Assembly (NCBI GenBank): GCA_016800925.1
Contig: JABCPU010000130.1
Span: 62,001 to 126,000, forward strand
From: Suillus spraguei
Taxonomy: Eukaryota > Basidiomycota > Agaricomycetes > Boletales > Suillaceae
Direction of reading: 5' to 3'
Length of the DNA stretch: 64,000 nt
The notes under the pieces were generated by a model. That model had not been told where the DNA came from, searched no databases, and saw only the letters and a program-made list of their open reading frames with translations. Both the position numbers and the translations under genes were made by a program. Below, piece by piece: positions 11,605 to 24,800 of the stretch. Within the stretch, counting starts at the first letter, position 1; every line of letters starts with the position of its first letter.

Positions 11605-11973
11605 ATGGCCCGCCCGTTTAAGCCTCCCCCGCTGGCTAGAGATACTACTGGATTTCGATGCAATTCACTTCGCGCGTACGCATGGAAGCAATGGACCATG
11701 TTCGAGGCCACTTTTGCCATATGTGGTCTGGAACCTTGGGAGAAACTTGTTTTCGGTGAGTACTGTCGTACTGGACCTCGAATCACTTCCGACCATCGTG
11801 CACATTCAGTGATCGTTATGTCTCTACTCACTTTCCTATTCTTCACTGGTCTGTCTCGGGTAATACCCAGTCAGATCTCACTACTACCTCGCATTGCATA
11901 CTATCTCTGGGGTGATGAACGGGTACTAAATCACTGGATGGATCACGCGGCGGCCAGTGTGAAGGAGCTATAG
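11605..11973 (+). CDS. Serine palmitoyltransferase small subunit-like protein, copy 1
   Basis: The product is 104 residues from two exons, 11605-11755 and 11810-11973, split by a 54-nt intron. It carries the signature of small subunits that activate serine palmitoyltransferase, the first enzyme of sphingolipid synthesis, in the ER membrane: WKQWTMFEATFAICGLEPWEKLVF followed in the next exon by a transmembrane stretch (VIVMSLLTFLFFTGL). The LEPWE motif is the family hallmark (SPTSSA/SPTSSB in animals). The C-terminal half reads RIAYYLWGDERVLNHW and ends VKEL, features shared with copy 2. The start ATG sits in a CACCATGG context. It is complete and in frame. The role follows from the family; I cannot tell from sequence whether this copy or copy 2 is the main one. 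Confidence 0.82.
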   Translation: MARPFKPPPLARDTTGFRCNSLRAYAWKQWTMFEATFAICGLEPWEKLVFGEYCRTGPRITSDHRAHSVIVMSLLTFLFFTGLSRVIPSQISLLPRIAYYLWGDERVLNHWMDHAAASVKEL

Positions 11974-11999
11974 CTTGAGGGTTTTGATTGGCAGAATGG

Positions 12000-13590
12000 A
12001 TGTGGGTATACTTTACGTTGTCTGGATCGAGGCACAAGGGAGCATGACGTTTGCCTGTCAAGTATGTCCGCTTGCATTATGCGCCCTTACAAAACTCACG
12101 GCAATTTTCATAGGTCTTCAAGTCATTGTTCAGCTGTATTATGGCTCTAGTACTTTATTCTTCTATCATTTGTCTTCAGGATTCTTCACTCGCGTAACCT
12201 TATTTTCTCAACTCGCTGGGATACTTGGTACAATCCAAATTCGACAAGCGGTGATACTTTAGTATAAAAGTAAAGTAGGCCCTGCGCCACTACAAATCAC
12301 ACCCATGTACTTCTATGTACCTCTTATACTATGTACCAAACTACGATTTATTTCTCAACGCTTACAAGAGCCTCAGGGGATATGTATGGATATGGCTGCA
12401 GCTTCAAAAGCGGAGAGTTTGCTCAGAAAACCAAAGGGAGATGCCATCCGGGAGATATGGTTTGCTACATTAGAGCGCCCCAAATGCTGATTCACCCAGC
12501 GAGACTTTGGATTTTGACGAGCGAATAGATCAACTAGATTGGTATCACCTTTGAAGAACGTCTAGGAAATGGCCAACATTAGAGCTATTCCACGTGGACT
12601 CCGGGCCGAAGATGCGGAAGCCCCAGAACGGCCAGAGCCCTGACTTTCACTACCTTTGAGTTAGTACCAATGATTTCTGGGCACATACTTACTAGCATTG
12701 CCAGAAATAAACAAGCTGACCTGCCATAATTTACAAAGTCACTCCCGCTATGATCACACAAGAAACATCACGAAAAGCAAACTCATCATAGTTTGTTAAC
12801 TTATTTTATAATGAAATACAGACTTCATAGCCTGCTGCGGTTTGACCATTGCCTTGAGACAAAGTAAACAGTTACAGTAAAACTCGCGATGGTCAACGGA
12901 GTCCGTCCCTTATATAATTATCCGCTATATACCAGTAAGGTAATATTTGCCATCTCACGTTTCCATCAGTTCAAGTACTGATACGCAGCGCGTGAATTGG
13001 GCGCGATTGTAACTGCTGTATAATGTGTGTTGGCGTCAACCTTTTTTCGCAGACAGCAATTTGAATATAAAGTCAAGAATCCGGGTAGCGCTTGCAATGA
13101 AGGAAATCTGTTTCTACCACAGTTCCAATTCAAAGTCAGGTGAGGGATCCACTACAACTTGAACACGGCGGCATGAGGACCATAAGAGCCGCAGATATCG
13201 TCATATGTGCCGATATAACGTCGGAAAACCACCGCAATCAACGTAAAGCACCCGGGAGACTCACTGATTTGCCAACAGACTTAGAAGTTGTTTGTTCCGA
13301 ATCCATGGAGCCCCATCGTCCTCGCGACGGGGACCTGGCTAAATCCTTGGCGTCTGCATTCTGACGAGGCTGAGCAAGGACAATTAAAAACGTGGACCTA
13401 GCTGGTGCTAGGACTCGCAACAAGCCGTGACTAGTGACTTGTAATCGCATCACGTGTCAAGAAATCTTGACTTCGATTTCCGCTTTGCGTCCTTTTGGGC
13501 ATGCGCAGTTGGGTTGCGGACTATAACTTATTAAGTTTCACTCATTTGCTTTTGCGGAACCACCGTCTGTTTACCTGCTCTTCAACTATA
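12000..13590. other. Spacer between ssSPT copies, no supported gene
   Basis: The DNA is AT-rich with short open frames only. A TATA-like tatataattatccg lies near 12913 but no gene follows it directly. I saw no repeat boundaries that would define the duplicated unit. Confidence 0.35.
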
Positions 13591-13601
13591 ATCACTTCGT
13601 C

Positions 13602-13912
13602 ATGGTCAAGGACTACTTATGGAGGCAAAGAGTCAAGTTCGAGTCGACCTTAGCATTGTCTATGCTTGAGCCTTGGGAAAAAATTCTCTGCTGTGAGTCC
13701 CATCTTCTCATGAATTATCAATGTCATGATTCGCTTATCTGTCCTTAGTGATCATATTCTCGCTTTTGACAATGTTAGTAATGATCGGACTGTTCCAATA
13801 CTTGCCCCAGCATGTCATGGACATGCAACGACGGGCCACATATTACCTCTGGGGTCAAGAAGGAGACGTGTTTCGCTCATGGGTAGAAACTCCAGGGCTG
13901 AAAGAGCTATAG
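13602..13912 (+). CDS. Serine palmitoyltransferase small subunit-like protein, copy 2 (one-base frame break)
   Basis: Two exons (13602-13693 and 13749-13912) flank a 55-nt intron at the same place in the LEPWE region as in copy 1. The reading is YLWRQRVKFESTLALSMLEPWEK, then after the intron a transmembrane stretch (IIFSLLTMLVMIGLF), LPQHVMDMQ, RATYYLWGQEGDVF and an end in LKEL. This is closest to what a canonical fungal small subunit looks like, and the N-terminus is short as in the animal proteins. An A7 run at 13678-13684 puts exon 1 one base out of frame with exon 2; six A would restore continuity. Since homopolymer indels recur in conserved genes of this window, I regard it as probably functional. 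Confidence 0.78.
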
Positions 13913-14552
13913 TACATGCCTAATTTTTCATTCATGGAGGTGCGAACGTCCTAGTGTTTCATTCGCCGTAATGCTTACCTACCGACACATTCGCATTCTT
14001 AGATTTTGTCCTGTGCTTGGATTCATACCTTCCATATCCTCGCTCACCTACGAATACCTCCTTTGTATACTCTTACAGACTACAACATCTTATTGCTGGA
14101 CCAATTATTGGACCGTGGTGCGCATCCTCATTACAGCAGCCACGTGACTGCATGGGGCCATAGAATACTTGGCGAATTGAATCTATTTGCAATGTGTGAC
14201 ACGTGGTCAGAACATTAAAAAAAGCATGTAGTCAGGTGGAAGTAAAATCAAAGACATAGTTCTACTGGGTGAGTCTTCGGGGTGGATACAAGTATCATAT
14301 CTGGGCTACATCGCCTGCGGGCCCAGAATGAACATAAGTACAAAATGTCACATGTCACCCTCCTTCGAACTCTCAAGCTTACTGGGAGCGTATCTATACA
14401 GTAAGCAAGCTACTGGATTGCAAGACACCTGTTGAGTTCTCTTCTCTTTCTAGCCCGCAGAAAAATATTTTTTCTCCTTGGTATTGGGTAAACAAGCAGC
14501 CCATAAATCAAACACGTCGGCAGTCTTTACCCCACTGGTCCATTGTTTGGTA

Positions 14553-14798
14553 ATGGAACGCAAGCCCGTCCTTCCGGATGCGAACAGCTTCCGCAAGTGC
14601 GTATGGCGTTACAAAATCATGCTGGAGACTACATTTGGAATATTCGTGCTTGAGCCCTGGGAAAAACTCGTCTTGGGTACGTTTGCCCGGCGCTTCCGTC
14701 AGTCTTCCCTGTCCTTACTCGCAGAGCACACAGCAATCGTCATGACACTCCTTACCTTTCTATTCGTCACTGGCTGCGCGCGCGACAATAGACAGTAG
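14553..14798 (+). pseudogene. Serine palmitoyltransferase small subunit-like protein, truncated copy 3
   Basis: Exon 1 (14553-14676) encodes CVWRYKIMLETTFGIFVLEPWEKLVL. After a 57-nt intron (14677-14733), exon 2 starts IVMTLLTFLFVTG, closely matching copy 1 (VIVMSLLTFLFFTG). It then ends at a TAG at 14796-14798, before the RxxYYLWG segment kept in copies 1 and 2. The gene is therefore either a truncated copy that retains only the LEPWE and membrane segments, or a decaying duplicate. Residues shared only with copy 1 (TTFGI/ATFAI, FVTG/FFTG) indicate that it arose from copy 1. Confidence 0.7.
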
Positions 14799-14799
14799 A

Positions 14800-17012
14800 C
14801 AACCCGCCATTACTAAAGTTATTACATGCTACAATGTTAGTACCACGAGACATAAGCTGGCGATTTTCAAAATTTTCTGATTCTGTATCATGATGATGTT
14901 GAGACGGTAAAAGGTCCTTGACACTAGCAGGTAGAGCAGCTGCTTGTCTGAGAAACAGCGAGCCACAAGTAAACCGGGAGCAGCCACGATATCGGATAAG
15001 ATATTGATATTTTGTTAACTTAAGCTTTTAAAAAATTTGAGTAAGAAACAAAGATCTTCGTTGTGGTGTGTTGTGTTTATATTGGGATACGGACTCCTTC
15101 AACCTAACTTAGTTGGCACCACTATGAACCGATTAACAGGGTTCTCACTTCTCGCCGCGGCTGCACTACGCACTCATGCCAACTTGACTATTTACATTAC
15201 CTCGGCGAGAGTACAGCTAGCCTCGGGTTTTGATGCTTCCTTGATCAGAAACCACGACGTAGGCTGCCGCTGATCGACTTCTCGGATCCTTGCCCTAATA
15301 TACGGACTCAGATTACTCTGCAGTTCACTGACTGAGTTGAACTTTGGTCTTGCTCATACATGATCACGGACCATATACAATTTACACAGCTCTACCAACG
15401 TTTTTGATCTGGTCTACATGGTCTAGCTCTGGTCTCCTCCTGTTGTCAGCACTGAGACGGCCTGGATACTCGATCGACGCAGCTAGCAGGACAGCCAACA
15501 ATAACATACCTAGAGAGTGTACATCTGGTGCTGAACGTGACCGCATGTTAATAGCATGATCTCTGTCATGTGAGCCACTCGATGACAGGCTTTTATGACT
15601 GGCACGCACAAAACGGCGTCTCAATAGTCGAGTCAGTACCCAACGCTTGTGGTGTCAACAAAGCATGCACTTTATTTTCTATGAACACAAGATCCGCTTT
15701 CACTTCTACACTGGCACTTATATTTTTCTTCACAGCTACGCCCTATGTTGACTCACAAAATACACTGCGGTGTGCCACTGTCACGTCTTCCGATTCGCGT
15801 AGGGTCCGGACCGTCCTGAGAATATCAACGCTTGATCTTGGGACTAGTGTCAGTTTCTTTGCGATAAAGTTTTAAATAAGACACACTCACGCATGGCCCC
15901 CAATAGATCCACGAGCCAACATATCCATATCTTGTCAATCCGCCACTACTCCAAGCCAGGCCCACAGTTACGTTCCCAGACATGCGGCGTGTGTCGCGTT
16001 CTACACAGGATTTTGATTCCATCATGTCATTCTGAATTCATCAGCTGATTTATGCTGTACCAGTGCATCGATGGATTTCGATTAATCAATTACAACGGTA
16101 CATCATGATGCGTCATCTTACGCCCTATGATGACTGTTTACCACAGCAGGCACCGATCTAGCTGGCACGCAGGCGCTGCGTATGGGTCATTGGACTCATC
16201 CTCACGCAATCCGGAACTATTACCATGGTTCAACACGGCTGTCGGGCTGTGCGTGTGCTAGATCAGTGGCCGGATGCACACTTTTCCCCCATTGAGTGCA
16301 GGGCCCCGGCCTAATACTGAGCAGTATAGGGAATGCCATTGTCCCTGATAAACCCAAAATTTTCTAGCTGGACATCACCACCTCTTTTGGTTTGACACAA
16401 AAAATATATCATTGGTTATAGTATATCGGTAAAGGGAGGGGTTTATAATAAGAAAATAACAGTATGGATACAGTACGAAAATGTGAATCTACGTGGTGTG
16501 ATGTGTAGGTAGCCAATCTATAGTCTTGACATTGCGTGATGCACTAGCGGTTCAAAATGTGATTGTTCTGTATTGTCACATGAGTTAATGCACGGATTTA
16601 AGACGTCATGAAGGTGTTAAGTAAAAGGGGGATACCGTAATACTTGGCTGGCAAATGCATGGGACAGACGAAAAATATGTTAAAAACCACCAGATGCGTG
16701 TCGTATGCGTGTTTGGTCGTGAGTGTGGGAGCGAAACGTGAAGATTATGATATCGTAGATATGATAGGGATGGTGGAGTGCACATACGTCACGCTTTTAA
16801 GGCGTGGCGATGCCGTGATCCAGCCCTGGCGACCCCTTCCATCAGAACGATCGACCAGCGGATTCGAATAATTGCGATTACGACGGGATTCCGTTAGCAG
16901 CCTGTGTGTTTATGACTGTGGGTTGGTCGCCTGATATAGATATTGGAATAATGGATAACGACACGCATGGCAAGTTCCCCCTCCCTCCCCTTTAAGTGAC
17001 GGGGATCCCCCA
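14800..17012. other. Spacer without a supported gene
   Basis: Two short open frames begin with signal-peptide-like stretches: the ATG at 15124 (MNRLTGFSLLAAAALRTHA) and the ATG at 15681 (MNTRSAFTSTLALIFFFTA). Neither continues into a recognisable domain and neither has a convincing next exon. I record them only as weak candidates for small secreted proteins. Confidence 0.2.
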
Positions 17013-20000
17013 TTAGTCCGTGTAAAAACAAACAATGCCTAACAGAGCTATACTGTGGACGGGCTGTTTCCGACGCCCATTTTGTGCGATACAGTGCATC
17101 ATCTGGCCTCGTATCAGGGTGAATTTGGAGCCTGCCTTCCCAGAGGGCGGCAGAGGACTTTGAGGGATCAAAACGAGCAGGGTCCGATAGAGTACGCGTG
17201 ATTGTGGTGCCCAGCCAGCTCCGATGGAAGATGCAATAAGCGTTGGGACCATGGTCATCAATGAGGGGCTAGAAAAAATTAAGGATACCATCTTGCAAAC
17301 CAAACACTAGCACGTACAGAGGAACACGCTTATCGTCATGTAGTCTAGCCTGACGACTCTTCACGACGAATGAAGACGAGCGGAGTCGCCCGCCCCGCAG
17401 GTTAGCGATGTGGCGAGATTATCACGCACGAGTTCAATCGCAGAGTTCCATCAACATCGGAGCGAACTTTGGGAAGACCGCCTTGGGTTTGGGTAGTAAA
17501 CGCATTCGGTGAAGAGGGATTCAAAGGGTCCGTTTGGCAGCAGGCGGATCACGCCCCAAGGGGGATGGATACAAAGCCAAGGGCGAGTGAGATGCCCCAT
17601 TCACGACCTCCAATACGCGTCACCTGGAATGCGGTACCACCGATGAACACGATGATCACTTGCACAGCGATCTCTGCAGTCCAACCGTGAGGGTAGTCCA
17701 GACATCACATGACTCGACTCACCGATGAGGGTAATAACCATGAAGTACCAATTGTTGGACATGCCTTCAAAAGATGTTGAGCTTCTTATCAGCCTGCGCG
17801 AATTTACCGAGTTGAATATCTGAGCAAAAAACAAAACGCATTGAAGACCAGCGTCTGCACAATAGTGTCATTCCCCGACGTTTCCGCAAGGCCCAGGATC
17901 TTGATACCAAGGAAGTGGAATAGCAGGATGATGATGATCTGGTAGACGGACTGCAACATGATCTGCTTGTACATGTCCACGGTGAAAAGCGGTGCTGTCT
18001 GCTTATCAGGCATCCGGTTTAAATAATGCTGGCGACGCAGGGTCCGTAGCGAGCGCAAGTGCAGCGAATGTGTCCATAATGATATTGATCCACAACAGCT
18101 GAACAGCCGACAGTGCCGACGGTTTCAGAGCTAGAAGCGTGGCGGTGACAAGAGGTAATGACCACGGCGGTAATGTTGGTGGAGATTGGAACTGTAAGAA
18201 TTTCCTGACTGAATCGTTCACGCAGCGACCCCACATGATCGCTTGACGATGGCGAAAGAAAAGTTGTCGTCCATCAGAATAATATCGGACGCCTCTTTGG
18301 CTACTTCCGTCCCTGCTATGCCCATAGAAAACCCTACGTGCGCCGTCTTGAGCGCGGGTCCATCATTCGTGCCGTCGCCAGTGACGGCAAACGCCTCCCC
18401 GAGTGTGCGGAGCTTCTCCACCAGGATCTTTTTGTCTTGAGGCGACGAGCGAGCGAGGACCTGGAGCCCGTGGAACAATTTCGAGCATTTGGGATTCATC
18501 GAGCTGACGAAAGACAGGCCCTCCATGATGATACCACCAGCCGTGTATATACCACACTGCGTGGCAATCGAACGCGCCGTCAGCACATTATCACCTGTAC
18601 ACATCTTCACAGTGACGCCAGCTTTATGGCAATCAGCCACCGCTTCTCGAACACCATCCCTGAGCGGATCTTCGATCCCGACGATTCCGATCAATGTCAT
18701 CTCTCGAGCAATGACGTCGTATGGCACCTAGAACCCAATGAGTATGTCTAAACATCACTGAAAATATACCTACATCGTCAATTGCAATATCTTGCATTCC
18801 TGGAGGTGGCCAAGACGGAAAAGTCCCTATAGCACAGGGCAAAGTCCGCAGAGTTTGATTGGCGTAGAAAATGATAGTCCTGGAAATGTTCTCTTCCGAG
18901 AATTCATCGATCTCTGCCACCTCGACGGCGTCGGACTCAGCATTAAAGCGAGAGCTCCCAATGCTGGTCTACAACGACATGGCTGCTGCAACTTTGTCAG
19001 GATCTCGCAGCACCCTTGACATAGAAGCGATAGCCATGCTCGGTCTTGACCACCACGCCCATAGCCTTGCGCTCGCTAGAAAACGGAATCATCTGCACAA
19101 CCCTCGCCGTGTCTCTTGTCTCCTTATAATCCGCCCACCCAAGATCCTTTGCGAAGTTAGAAGTGCGTCTCCGTCTTACTTCCCACGAACACGCGTTCGC
19201 CACTCTCCTTCTCCACATCCTCAAATGCCGTAGAGTTCACAGCAATAGCCGCATTGAACAACGAACGAAGGGGCGGACTCAGAACGGTGTTAAGCATCGA
19301 TTGATCGATGCTGAAATCATCACGGGGGCTTTCGAACCAGAGCTCCTGTGGACTTGGGCTTCTATTTGCATTTGTGCGCGCTTGGTTGGCTTCGAGTTTA
19401 CGCACGAATTTAGCGTGGATCCCGATGGAGCCTGCGACCACGGACATCACATTACAAGTGAGCGTACCGGTCTTGTCGGTGCAGATGACAGAGGAGTTGC
19501 CCATCGTCTCACACGAGCCCAAGACGCGCACCAGCAGTTTTCCGCCGTCATCCTTTTGGTGGCGAATGCCAAAGCCAGAGTCACAGCCAATGGAAGTCCT
19601 AATTATAAACACGCTTGTTAAGGCGTAGCACGTTTAACGTAAAAGCAGAGCCTCACCTTCTGGAACGGCAACTACGACTAAAGTGACCGCGATGATGAGA
19701 ATCTGAACAAACGCCATGCCATTCTGGTCAGCAGACCTGTAGTATACTAGTTAGAGAAGATGCAGATGCTATAGCCGAGGTTCGTCACCTGGCAGGCGAG
19801 CCTGTAGCAAGTTGCACGATGAATCTAATCATCAGAGCAAAGAAGAGTATGATGCCGGCAATGCTGCCAAGCTTCGCGATTAATTCAGCTAAAACATTGA
19901 GCTTCAACTGAAGCGGGGTGTGCTCAGTCTCCGTCCTGAGAGCTAATAGAGTTGGGGTTAACCGGATGTGGCGGACAAAGAGAGATACGTACCCATCATG

Positions 20001-21817
20001 ATCCTGCCGTTGAAGCTCTTCGTGCCAACTGCAACGACGACGTAGCTACCAACGCCTTCCAAAACCTTGCTACCGCTGACGACAAAACAGTCGTGTGTGT
20101 AGATACGTGCTCCCCTCCGAGGGCCCCCCTTCAGCGTGCACACCGCTTAGTGCTTGCTTCAGCGCCAGACAATGTGTATAGGACGCCTTTGATAGCATCC
20201 GACTCGCCAGTTGCTGCTGATTCGTCGCACATGACGTTGTGCCCCGCTAAGAAGATGCCGTCGCAGGGAACGATTTCTCCAGGTTCTAATAACGCTATAT
20301 CGCCGACTACAACTTCCTGTGTGCACAGAAAAGTACCATGAGATGGCGTTGAATTAAATGAGAACAAGCTTACTTTCACATCAATCAGACGTTCGATGCC
20401 GTTACGGATAACTTTGACCCCACGTTCTTCCTTTTTCTCGTTGAGGACTTTGAATTGCCGCTCTTTTTGCCAATCATTTATCGAGCCAATGACAACCTGT
20501 GGAAAATTAATCGTTGAATGAAAAAAGGAACAGTAGCTAACTTACGACAATAAGCACCGCGATCATGATGGCAACACCTTCCACCCAATCCACGGGGGTT
20601 GGCCGGGAGTCTGAGGCGTCCCAAAATCTTGAAACAAGCCAAGCGCGAGTGAAATAATTGCTGCGATAGACAACAAGATCTTGGAAACGCAAGTAGAGTG
20701 AAGTTTAGTTGACAATTTAGTAGATACGCACAAGAACTTTATCTTGCAAGGCAAGCCACATGAGAGCAAGCAGACTTTTGCTGATTCGATGGGGAAGAAC
20801 GTTGTCTCCAAATACGCGTTTGCGATCTTCCATTGACGCCGAATGAGGGTCGTCGGCGACTTCAACCTCACGTGACCTTGTGGTGCGGGGACGCGGACAA
20901 AGGTTCCCGGTTATGCCTTTGGGAAGCACCTACACCAGCACCTGGTTTGTTGTCTTGGGTACCGACTGGTTTTAACCCCTGGGAACTGTCGGTTCCTAGG
21001 CCGTCAAGGAGACCGTCGATACCCCCCAACTTCTGGAGGGCATCGAGATTCTTCGGGTCGAGAAGGCTAGCCAACTCGACAGGTCTGAATTTGAATGGAC
21101 GGGGTTGACCAAGTCATCTTGAACAAGTTCGACCTTTGGGACATCACCGTTGGCTTGAAGTGAATGGCGGCTGTCAGAAGGATTTTCATGAATATTGGCA
21201 TCGGGTGGAGGAGTTGTTGTGACGTGATTTTCGATAGAAAGATCGGATTTAGCGGGCTTGGACCTGGAGAGTACGGAGGCGGTGTCCACATGGGTGTGGG
21301 TGGGAGAATGCAGCGTGCTAGGGGGATCCGATCTAACGGGATGGAGAGGAACCATGCCATAATCACCACTGCCGTGGTCCGGTTCTGTTTCGTCAAGGCT
21401 ACTGTGACCTTCATGTGAACTGGTAAAAGTTGCGTTGCTAGATTTTCGCTGATGAATCGAGACCTTGTTGATCAAAGGGCTGAGTATATTCAGGGAGGAA
21501 TAACCGCTGCGCTCATCTGGTTTGTTATCCCTCAAGGACAATGCGGTAGGGAAATGACTAGAGGAGTGAGCTGATAATGTGGGAGATGGAGGAACAGTTA
21601 GACAAGCCCCGTCGTTTGATGAGACCATAGTAGGTGATGGGGAATGCGAGCGAGAGTCTACTGAAACTCGACGCTGTGATTGGGGGTGAAGCCCGGGGGA
21701 CAATAGGGTTGAATCTGGTCGTGGTTGGGAGAAGGCATTTGTAGAGGATGAAGTGAATAGAGGGTTTGAAGAGAGGTCAGTTGTGACTATCTCAGGTATG
21801 TTTCCCTCTGTAGCCAT
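17013..21817 (-). CDS. P-type Ca2+-transporting ATPase, PMC1/PMCA type
   Basis: This is a calcium pump moving Ca2+ out of the cytosol, into the vacuole by analogy with yeast Pmc1. From the ATG at 21815-21817 (MATEGNIPEIV) a long Ser/Pro/His-rich N-terminal extension precedes the core. The order is SMEDRKRVFGDN, LMWLALQDKVL, SIAAIISLALGLFQDFG, DWQKERQFKVLNEKK, VGDIALLEPGEIVPCDGIFL, ATGESDAIK, VVAVPEG/LPLAVTLALAFATKRM, the phosphorylation site ICTDKTGTLT (around 19457-19486), VKGA (around 19006), VKMCTGDNVLTAR, TGDGTNDGPAL (around 18350-18390), LLWINIIMDTFAALALATDP and IGGTAFQVTRIGGREWGISL. Many short introns are present. Several one-base breaks occur, for example near 21093, 19530 and 18235, while the protein stays highly conserved around each one. 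The C-terminal end at 17013 comes from the last open frame and is less certain. Confidence 0.88.
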
Positions 21818-21899
21818 GAGACGACGGATTTCGAATTGGAAGGGAAAGGTTCCAACTGAGGAAACGAACGGTGGATTATAAATGAACGTGACATGCAAG

Positions 21900-24800
21900 G
21901 GTGTGAGGCAGTGCGTTTGGAAGTTCTACATAGAATTCTGATATTTAAGGCACCAATTAGGAGGCCCTTGAAGGCTTCGTGGTGTGTAATACTAACCAAG
22001 AACACATGTGATGAATAGATACTCGACACATATATTCTATGAAGCCATTTAGACAATCTTTGACGAGCTGTAGGATGTGATGGTTCAACGACAATGATTT
22101 CCTTTTCTGTAGTATTATCGATAGGTTCGCAAATCATCTCCTTTCTTGGGAACCAAAGGTCACTTATTCATACCGGCAGATACTCACAATACTTGGAATC
22201 ACATCTTACTGCAAGGCTCCCGTGCTACCGATTACTATAACTCGTTGACCTTGATCTCACGCCAATCTTATACTTTCCGAGGACTACGACGTCACGTCCT
22301 GCTATCAAATTACCTCAATATTATATCTATCACGAGACCATCAAACCCCACCGCCAACACACACTCCAGATTCTCAGACATGCACAACCAATGTGCCAGG
22401 ACGATCACATCTCCTTGGCGCTTGTGCTTTTCAGGGGCAAACCGCCGTTCTCCGTCATATTCTACTCAGAATTTCTGTAATTATTACCCCTAATTTGGTT
22501 AATCAGTCCGATAAGTATTTTAACGGAAAGTAACCCCTTTACTCGAGTTACACGATGCAGTCCTCATTGATTCATTGCGGACTTCATTTAAGAATTTCTC
22601 TTTACACCAATACTTTAGCCATATACTATTCTTAGTTCACCATCCAGACGCGTGCGTTTGACTTTTACCTCTAAACTTAAGCGCCCAGAGTTGTGGAGAA
22701 AGACAAAACCATCGTCCCAACTCATCCACCGTTCGATCACGGAAAAAGGTTTCCATCAACGGCCCTCGCGTACAGTCGCGTGTCACAGCCCGCACTGACA
22801 CTATAAAATCCTGATCATATTAGGCGGGACCATTACCACGCTGACCATTCCCGAACTTACAAAGAAAATCTGGAAACACCGGAAACACGAGCCGAATATG
22901 TCATATCTTTTGTCCACCACCTGAGCCAGTATACAGACTCCCCTTGTCGTCTCACTGTACAAATACATTCCATTCACCTTTGGGGCTCCGATCGACAACG
23001 GCACCCTCAACCGCAGGAAAATGGAGATTTAATGAATTGATGGATCTGGACTATTATCATAGCATAGCCCAATTTGTTGCATGCGTAGGTTGCCGCCGCC
23101 GCACCCATGCAATGAGTGGCGTTCAATGGCAAGAATTACGTTTGGGGGTTAGACTCATGGAACGCTGTGCTTCTTCGTAGTGTCCCGTAGCATACTTACG
23201 TCGGCACAAGAGTGCGGCAAGGCCTTAGTCTCGTCGGCAGTCGGAACCAAGCCTTCGGCTACTTCCGTTTTATTCAATTAGACCACCAAATATGGTAAAT
23301 TCCCGCCTTCTTCCTGACGTAATTATATTTCAAATTTTGCCAGCAGAACGCAGTTGTAACACAGCCTTAAGTGTTCCATTGGAACATTGCGGCTTTTTGG
23401 AAAATACCTGTGGAAGCCTTCCTATTGCTCTAAATATGGTACGCATCTACTTCGCTGGCTACCTCGCTATCAAGGATGGCGTCGCACCGAAGTGCGTTAT
23501 TAATTGGTATGCGCCAGTTAGTGTGTTCCACATTCCATATCCTTGGTCGTTCTCGAATTTCACCAAAGGTTTCCTATCCACGGACGGCGGTTGGCAGGCA
23601 CAATGTCACGTCAGCACCTAATATCTAGACCGTATCCTTACCCGTAAGGGTTATCTTGGTCGTCGTTATCGACAAACTCAACATCATGATTAGTTCCAAC
23701 AGAAATTTCTGATCTTTCCAAGCCCCTCACGATAGATAGCGTAAAAAATAGATTCAGGAGCATGAGGAACGTTGCCATACATTTTCTGTTTCTATTTGGC
23801 TTGGGTCGCTCGCTGATCAAAATCCAATTCACAGCATGCCACACGCCCCGCCAATTGCCCGTCTTGGCCAACGTTGGCTGATGGAAAATCGCACCGCCGT
23901 CTACATATCTGATAAATTCAAGCACGTCGCGCAGTTACTGCGCATGTGATCATTGTGATAATTCAAACATATTGTCTCCAGGGAATAGACTGCGAACTAT
24001 TCATAATTTGGCTGTACTTCGCTGGCACTACCCCTGTACGGCGATATTAATCGAGTCAATGTCAGTACTGGTCTTCTGGCCTAGTGTGTAGTCACTGGGA
24101 TCACTCAACCGACCAAGACAAGAGCGAACATGAGGACGTAATGCATGCGTGTCCTTGGCAAAACCAGTCTAGCGCAGGAACGCCAAAAAATTGCCTTGAA
24201 ACAGTGACTTACATGAACCTGCACAGGATTTAGGTCTGCACACATCCGCCTGTTCCGGCAGGCGCGTGCTTTGGCAGGCGCGTTATTCAGACCACATCCC
24301 GGGCCTCAAACACGACGTTAACTTGAACTTAATGGATCAGGATCTGTCATTTGAATTAGCGATGGCGGTTCCATCGTGTTATAATCGGCGAACTTGATCA
24401 CGATGGTACTCTAGTTGTGGCTCGCACATTGCATGGTGTGCAAAAACAACTCTTGGTCTGGCGCGGATATGAGTCAGTGGTCATACGGACGGAGCCCGTG
24501 GATCGCCAACGTGTTGGGCGCCCAAGGAAACTCATCCTATACCCATCTTTGCGATCAAGAAGGACCTGTGACTTCACCCTGCTGTGCTGACAGATACCAT
24601 TCTTGCGACACTGAAAAAGTTGGCGATCTGATCCACCTGGACATCAATCTCGGTAAATGTTTCGCCTCCGGATGATGTGACTGCCACTACTAATACTAAT
24701 ACTAATAGTGGCGGTCAAGGGAATCACGGTTTCTTCACAATATTGGGCGTGTGCTTTGTGAGAGATGCATAGCCTGCATCTGTGAGGGCTGGGCTCCCTA

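Noticed and set aside
18338..19621. Plus-strand frames of 106-152 codons inside the Ca2+-ATPase
   Set aside because: They are antisense shadows of the highly conserved P-domain and N-domain coding sequence.
23638..23778. Pheromone precursor-like short peptide on the minus strand
   Set aside because: It has a signal-like start but no C-terminal CaaX motif and no pheromone receptor gene nearby.
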